From assembly GCA_937121005.1 (NCBI GenBank), contig CAKZKB010000692.1, forward strand, positions 1 to 8,161: a DNA stretch of 8,161 nt. Direction: 5' to 3'. Positions 5,434 to 8,161 of the stretch are shown here, in pieces. Position 1 is the stretch's first letter; the number at the start of each line of letters is the position of its first letter. The position numbers and the translations under genes are program-made. This stretch comes from an uncultured cyanobacterium (GTDB taxonomy: Bacteria; Cyanobacteriota; Cyanobacteriia; Cyanobacteriales; Geitlerinemataceae). Below the pieces are notes generated by a model that did not search any database, had not been told where the DNA came from, and saw only the letters and a program-made list of their open reading frames with translations.

Positions 5434-5604
5434 GTGAGCGCACCCGAACCCACCGTAAAACCCAACCTACCCGAACCCAAATTTGGGTTCAACGAGTACG
5501 CCGAACGGCTTAACGGTCGAGCCGCCATGCTCGGCTTCGTGCTAGCATTACTCGTTGAGTACATTTCTGGTCAAGGCGTACTCTCTTGGTTGGGACTGAT
5601 GTAG
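5434..5604 (+). CDS. hli: High-light-inducible protein (Hli/SCP, one-helix CAB-like)
   Basis: The protein has 56 residues, starts at GTG and is preceded by a strong Shine-Dalgarno site. A Pro-rich polar N-terminus (1-16) leads into FGFNEYAERLNGRAAMLGF (17-35). This contains the chlorophyll-binding E..NGRAAM.GF motif of the chlorophyll a/b-binding superfamily: Glu23, Asn27 and Arg29 are the expected ligand and salt-bridge residues. One transmembrane helix follows (about 28-45), ending in the short hydrophobic tail GQGVLSWLGLM. Hli proteins are single-helix thylakoid proteins that bind chlorophyll and carotenoid and protect photosystem assembly intermediates under excess light. The length is typical of the family. 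The HLR1 element directly upstream predicts light-stress control. The gene is monocistronic, followed by a hairpin and a convergent gene. Which Hli paralogue (HliA/B/C/D type) it is cannot be decided here. Confidence 0.93.
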   Translation: MSAPEPTVKPNLPEPKFGFNEYAERLNGRAAMLGFVLALLVEYISGQGVLSWLGLM

Positions 5605-5612
5605 TTCTTGGC

Positions 5613-5646
5613 GAACCGGGGAGTTCGCAAACAAATTCCCCGGTTC
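5613..5646 (+). terminator. Hairpin downstream of hli, probable terminator
   Basis: GAACCGGGGA (5613-5622) and TCCCCGGTTC (5637-5646) form a perfect 10-bp stem with a 14-nt loop, 8 nt after the hli stop. There is no T-tract, as is common in cyanobacteria. It lies between convergent genes and could end both transcripts. Confidence 0.6.
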
Positions 5647-5688
5647 CCCGATCGATCGACAAATCTCCTAAAGATCTCCTACAGAAGT

Positions 5689-6063
5689 TCAATCGTCGTA
5701 GTTGAATTTCAAGCCGATAAAATCGTTACCCGCACTCGCTGCTTGGCATAAGACTTCTTTGGTTCCCGATCGCGTATCTTTAAGACAATTAATTTCGCGA
5801 TCGAACGCCGCTAAATCGGTTTTATACTGTCCCGGATCCACATTTAGCCGATTGCGAAATTCACTCCAAGGAACATCCACGACATCTTCATCGCAAATCA
5901 TCTCCACTTCGCCGCCTTCGATGTCCACATCGCCGACATCGACCTCAAATTCGGCATCTTCAATTTCTAGAATACGACAAGTTGCCATTTCCGGGCGGTT
6001 TCCGCAAGCAGTGGCGGCAATGGCAAGGGTGCAAGCTAAGGCAAAAGTAATGGGGCGAGTCAT
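5689..6063 (-). CDS. Small acidic putative lipoprotein, unknown function
   Basis: The protein has 124 residues from ATG 6063. I do not recognise a family. Residues 1-19 form a signal peptide (basic MTRP, then a hydrophobic core) ending in a lipobox-like ATAC with Cys20 as likely lipidation site. The mature part is strongly acidic, with an alternating acidic/hydrophobic strand-like run at about 34-55 (EFEVDVGDVDIEGGEVEM), and holds four further cysteines (29, 57, 93, 106), enough for two disulfides. A longer reading from 6156 would place 31 hydrophilic residues before the signal peptide and is unlikely. No clear Shine-Dalgarno site is present. The gene is convergent with hli, with a hairpin between them. 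A periplasmic or lumenal location, with metal binding or structural disulfides, is possible but not shown. Confidence 0.7.
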   Translation of the reverse strand: MTRPITFALACTLAIAATACGNRPEMATCRILEIEDAEFEVDVGDVDIEGGEVEMICDEDVVDVPWSEFRNRLNVDPGQYKTDLAAFDREINCLKDTRSGTKEVLCQAASAGNDFIGLKFNYDD

Positions 6064-6190
6064 ATCAATTTTAGATGTTAGATTTTGCGTAAAGTTGGGG
6101 AGGAGATTTTCTTCTCCTTTTCCCGAATGTTCGGGGACTTGTATCCAGGATAGCATTTACCAACGTGATTTGACGGAACTAGAAAATGGC

Positions 6191-6300
6191 AGGAGGCAGT
6201 GCTGGTAGGCCTTGTGCCGCCAGACGTTGTGGCAGGTGAAGAGTCGAGCCCGTTGGCTTCGGAGTAGGGAGGGGATTTGGGTTGTCAAGGTGTTGCCTTT
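6191..6300 (+). ncRNA. Candidate structured RNA, family not recognised
   Basis: This G-rich stretch lies in the 281-296 bp spacer between the acidic lipoprotein gene and the HAD gene and has no plausible ORF. It can fold into nested helices. AGGCA (6194-6198) pairs with TGCCT (6294-6298), and CCTTG (6210-6214) with CAAGG (6286-6290). TGCCGC (6215-6220) pairs with GTGGCA (6229-6234, one wobble), and CGAGCC (6245-6250) with GGCTTCG (6255-6261, one bulged T). The closing helices make it look like one self-contained fold of about 108 nt. It lacks the GGAAG..AGCAGCC core of SRP RNA, and I see no tRNA, RNase P or tmRNA signature. No clear promoter of its own was found. It could instead be chance pairing upstream of the next gene, and its 3' end overlaps that gene's candidate promoter. 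Confidence 0.3.
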
Positions 6301-6311
6301 AGTGCTATAAA
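6282..6311 (+). promoter_or_regulatory. Candidate promoter of the HAD hydrolase gene
   Basis: TTGTCA (6282-6287) and TATAAA (6306-6311) are separated by 18 nt. Each is close to the sigma70 consensus. A start near 6318 gives a leader of about 40 nt before ATG 6360. An alternative -10, TAGAAT, lies just downstream. Confidence 0.45.
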
Positions 6312-6359
6312 ACCGTTAGAATAAAGATAGACCTACTTTTATTTTTGGTTGGCTCGGTG

Positions 6360-7121
6360 ATGCTCCTCGCACTCGATTTTGATGGCGTTCTCTGTAATGG
6401 ATTAGCCGAATACTTTCAAACGTCTTGTAAGGCTTACGAAAAGCTGTGGTCGCCGGACGATCGCTTGCGATCGGAAGCGATGCAGCAACGTTTTTATCGC
6501 CTGCGTCCGGTTATCGAAACGGGTTGGGAAATGCCCGTTCTCTTGCGATCGCTGCTAGAAAGTGTTTCCGATGAAGACATTCTCACAAACTGGGGGACAA
6601 TTCGCGATCGCATTGCGGCCCGAGAGAACTTAAACCCCAAAGATGCAGCCAAAACAGTGGATGGAACGCGAGACGAATGGATTCAAACCGATCTAGAGGG
6701 ATGGCTGGATCTGCATGAATTTTATCAAAGGACGATTTCAACTTGCAAGCGATTGTTGCTAGCCGATCTGGATTTGGCGATCGTTACTACAAAAGAAGGG
6801 CGATTCGTGCGATCGCTGCTCCAAAAAGCAGGACTCGAACTCGACGAAACGCAAATATTTGGTAAAGAAGTCGGCCGTCCCAAACCCGAAACCCTGCGAC
6901 AACTGCGATCGACTCCCGATCGCCAAATCTGGTTCGTCGAAGATCGGCTCGCGACCCTGCGATCGGTGCAACAACAGCCCGATCTCGACAGTATCGAACT
7001 GTTTCTAGCCGATTGGGGTTATAATACACAAAGCGATCGGCAAGCTGCCAACCTAGATCCGCGCGTACACTTACTTTCTCTCGACTGCTTTAACGCAAAT
7101 CTATCTAAGTGGTTAGCCTAA
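6360..7121 (+). CDS. HAD-superfamily hydrolase (putative phosphatase)
   Basis: The protein has 253 residues from ATG 6360. In-frame GTG 6357 and TTG 6345 are less likely starts because the catalytic motif follows directly after the ATG. HAD motif I is DFDGVLCNG (6-14), with Asp6 as nucleophile and Asp8 as general acid/base. Motif II is the Thr in IVTTKEGRF (141-149), motif III is Lys175 in GRPKPE, and motif IV is the acidic pair Glu194-Asp195 in WFVEDRL. A large helical insertion (about 15-130) is a cap domain of the C1 type. It is a Mg2+-dependent cytosolic enzyme, most likely a phosphomonoesterase; the substrate cannot be told. A good promoter lies upstream. Two genes follow the same direction, but the 81-bp gap to the next ORF holds a small palindrome (AGCGATCGAATCGCT, 7149-7163), so an operon is uncertain. 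Confidence 0.83.
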   Translation: MLLALDFDGVLCNGLAEYFQTSCKAYEKLWSPDDRLRSEAMQQRFYRLRPVIETGWEMPVLLRSLLESVSDEDILTNWGTIRDRIAARENLNPKDAAKTVDGTRDEWIQTDLEGWLDLHEFYQRTISTCKRLLLADLDLAIVTTKEGRFVRSLLQKAGLELDETQIFGKEVGRPKPETLRQLRSTPDRQIWFVEDRLATLRSVQQQPDLDSIELFLADWGYNTQSDRQAANLDPRVHLLSLDCFNANLSKWLA

Positions 7122-7202
7122 TTTTCCAAGGAGTTGCTATCCTAGTAGAAGCGATCGAATCGCTGGATTAAAACCCCCTTATTACTCTATCACGATTTAG
7201 CA

Positions 7203-7496
7203 ATGCTAGAATTTTCCCAAACCCACTGCGTCACGATTTGCTCGGTTTTGGTTCCGGCAATTTTAATCGCCACTTCCGCAACCATCGGTTTAGTATTCTG
7301 GCAACATCCCCAACAAAAAATTAACATTTCGGCGGGCGTATCGGCCTTGTTAGCGATCGCCTTGTTGCTGCACGTTTCTAGCTGGTTTATGATCGGCGTG
7401 GTAGCCGTCCAAACCTATATTCTCATCTGCTTGGCGATCGTCTCTTTGTCTGTGAATACGGCATTGGTAGCCGCTAGCCATGCTTTGAAAACTTAA
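7203..7496 (+). CDS. Small three-helix membrane protein, unknown
   Basis: The protein has 97 residues from ATG 7203 and is overwhelmingly hydrophobic. Predicted membrane segments are at about 10-33, 42-59 and 62-90 (the last may be two short passes). Only a short polar loop, WQHPQQKIN (33-41), separates the first two. No catalytic or metal-binding motif is evident, and I do not recognise the family. Its codon use includes GCGATCG sites like neighbouring genes, which supports a native gene. There is no strong Shine-Dalgarno site. It follows the HAD gene in the same direction, 81 bp downstream. Confidence 0.6.
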   Translation: MLEFSQTHCVTICSVLVPAILIATSATIGLVFWQHPQQKINISAGVSALLAIALLLHVSSWFMIGVVAVQTYILICLAIVSLSVNTALVAASHALKT

Positions 7497-7502
7497 ACCA
7501 AG

Positions 7503-7592
7503 TTCCCCCTCGTAGCGTCCCTAGTCGAGCGCTACGGACTGTGGAGGCTCCGCCTCCAGAATACATGAAGCAGAGCCATGGCACAAGGGGAA
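7503..7592. repeat. Dispersed palindromic repeat element (MITE-like)
   Basis: Outer TTCCCC (7503-7508) and GGGGAA (7587-7592) are inverted. Inside are two perfect hairpins: CGTAGCG/CGCTACG (7511-7517 with 7530-7536) and TGGAGGC/GCCTCCA (7542-7548 with 7552-7558). The GGAGGCTCCGCCTCC core is, from general knowledge, a frequent non-coding repeat in cyanobacterial genomes. It fills the spacer between the small membrane protein gene and the petH terminator and could end the plus-strand transcript. Confidence 0.6.
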
Positions 7593-7603
7593 GTAAAAAA
7601 AGG

Positions 7604-7634
7604 GAAAAAAAGGGGCGGAACAGATCCACCCCTT
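7604..7634 (-). terminator. Rho-independent terminator of petH
   Basis: Read on the minus strand, AAGGGG and CCCCTT (7634-7629 and 7615-7610) pair, with an inner GGA/TCC extension after one mismatch and a 5-nt loop. A run of about seven T follows (complement of 7605-7611). It lies 32 nt beyond the petH stop and is the most canonical intrinsic terminator in the window. Confidence 0.85.
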
Positions 7635-7656
7635 ACTTGTTTATCGCCTTTGGCTG

Positions 7657-7682
7657 ACGTAGAAATTAGTAAGTTTCTACGT
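7657..7682 (-). other. Perfect hairpin enclosing the petH stop codon
   Basis: ACGTAGAAA (7657-7665) and TTTCTACGT (7674-7682) form a perfect 9-bp stem. The TAA stop (7668-7666) is in the 8-nt loop and the stem's upstream arm encodes the last codons (HVETY). It is separate from the T-tailed terminator further on and may protect the 3' end or affect termination of translation. Confidence 0.65.
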
Positions 7683-8161
7683 GCCAGCGATGGGCTTTCT
7701 TCAGTTGTTTTTGGTAGCTTTCCCAGTCCACATCGAACTTCGATGCAGCCGAAGACATCCCTTCGTCGATGCCATCTTCCATACCCTTGAGACCGCAAAT
7801 ATAAGTATGGGTTTTCGGGTCTTGGATCAGCTTCCAGAGTTCATCGGCGTGTTCTTGAATCCGATGTTGGATGTACATTTTACCGCCTTCAGCATTTTTC
7901 TGTTCGCGGCTGATGGCGTAAGTGAGGCGGAAGTTGTCGGGGTACTCTTTTTCTAAGGCTTCTAAGTCCTCGCGATAGAGGATATTGGCCGTATAAGGAA
8001 TGCCGAAGAACAACCAAGCAAACCCTTTAAACTTGTAGTCTTCGTGCTTTTCTACAAACATCCGCTCCAAGTAAGCCCGGAACGGCGCGATCCCGGTTCC
8101 GGTAGCAATCATATCGAAGTCCCCATCTTCATCGTCGGGGAGCAACATTTCTTTGCCCACC
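7666..8161 (-). CDS. petH: Ferredoxin-NADP+ reductase, C-terminal part
   Basis: The open frame enters from the right edge, so 164-165 C-terminal residues are visible and the true N-terminus (FAD domain, and possibly a CpcD-like phycobilisome linker) is outside. What is seen is the NADP+-binding domain. VGKEMLLP is followed by ATGTGIAPFR, the pyrophosphate-binding loop. CGLKGMEDGIDE carries the conserved Cys-Gly near the nicotinamide site. The protein ends in WHVETY, whose terminal Tyr stacks on the FAD isoalloxazine in this family. The enzyme takes electrons from reduced ferredoxin (photosystem I) to make NADPH, and works in reverse in respiration and cyclic flow. A GTG near the edge (8160-8158) is an internal valine codon, not a start. 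A strong intrinsic terminator follows. Confidence 0.96.
   Translation of the reverse strand, partial: VGKEMLLPDDEDGDFDMIATGTGIAPFRAYLERMFVEKHEDYKFKGFAWLFFGIPYTANILYREDLEALEKEYPDNFRLTYAISREQKNAEGGKMYIQHRIQEHADELWKLIQDPKTHTYICGLKGMEDGIDEGMSSAASKFDVDWESYQKQLKKAHRWHVETY

Noticed and set aside
5702..6208. 168-codon plus-strand open frame
   Set aside because: It is antisense to the small lipoprotein and a serine-rich shadow; the minus frame has a credible signal peptide and lipobox.
6262..6284. G-quadruplex in the G-rich run
   Set aside because: Only three runs of three or more G are present in close spacing, so a stable three-tier quadruplex is not supported.
6191..6300. SRP 4.5S RNA, tmRNA or RNase P RNA
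   Set aside because: The conserved GGAAG/AGCAGCC apical core of SRP RNA and the hallmarks of the other two are absent, so only an unassigned candidate is reported.
7666..8160. GTG at 8160 as a true start giving a short 164-residue protein
   Set aside because: The frame continues beyond the window edge, and the sequence begins in the middle of the FNR NADP+ domain (VGKEMLLP).

Overview
The window looks like a cyanobacterial chromosome segment. The octamer GCGATCGC (HIP1) recurs across genes on both strands (for example 1333-1340, 4289-4296, 5320-5327). It also encodes the C-terminal half of ferredoxin-NADP+ reductase and a one-helix high-light-inducible (Hli/SCP) protein, both markers of oxygenic phototrophs. 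Several heptanucleotide tandem arrays and dispersed inverted repeats lie between genes. This repeat load is best known from filamentous cyanobacteria, but the genus cannot be fixed from the sequence alone.

Layout: a DUF389 membrane protein (minus, cut by the left edge) is divergent from a two-gene unit, a thioredoxin-fold lipoprotein followed 2 nt later by CcdA (633-2194). After a repeat-bearing spacer comes a membrane-anchored kinase-fold protein (2484-4037) whose catalytic aspartate is replaced, so it is probably a pseudokinase. A convergent spacer packed with repeats (4033-4271) separates it from cobW (minus). cobW shares a compact 123-bp divergent promoter region with a 56-residue hli gene, and that region carries an exact match to the HLR1 element recognised by RpaB. 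Downstream are a small acidic, cysteine-containing putative lipoprotein (minus), a 281-bp spacer that may hold a structured RNA, a HAD-family hydrolase, a small three-helix membrane protein, a dispersed repeat, and petH (minus, cut by the right edge) with a good intrinsic terminator.

Functional links: the lipoprotein and CcdA look like a trans-membrane thiol-relay pair, with CcdA passing electrons to an exported CxxC protein. The hli gene and petH belong to photosynthesis and light-stress physiology, but they are separate transcription units. No phage, transposase, CRISPR array or defence island is visible. The most notable items are the HLR1/hli/cobW control region, the pseudokinase, the nested heptamer repeats and the unassigned folded RNA candidate.
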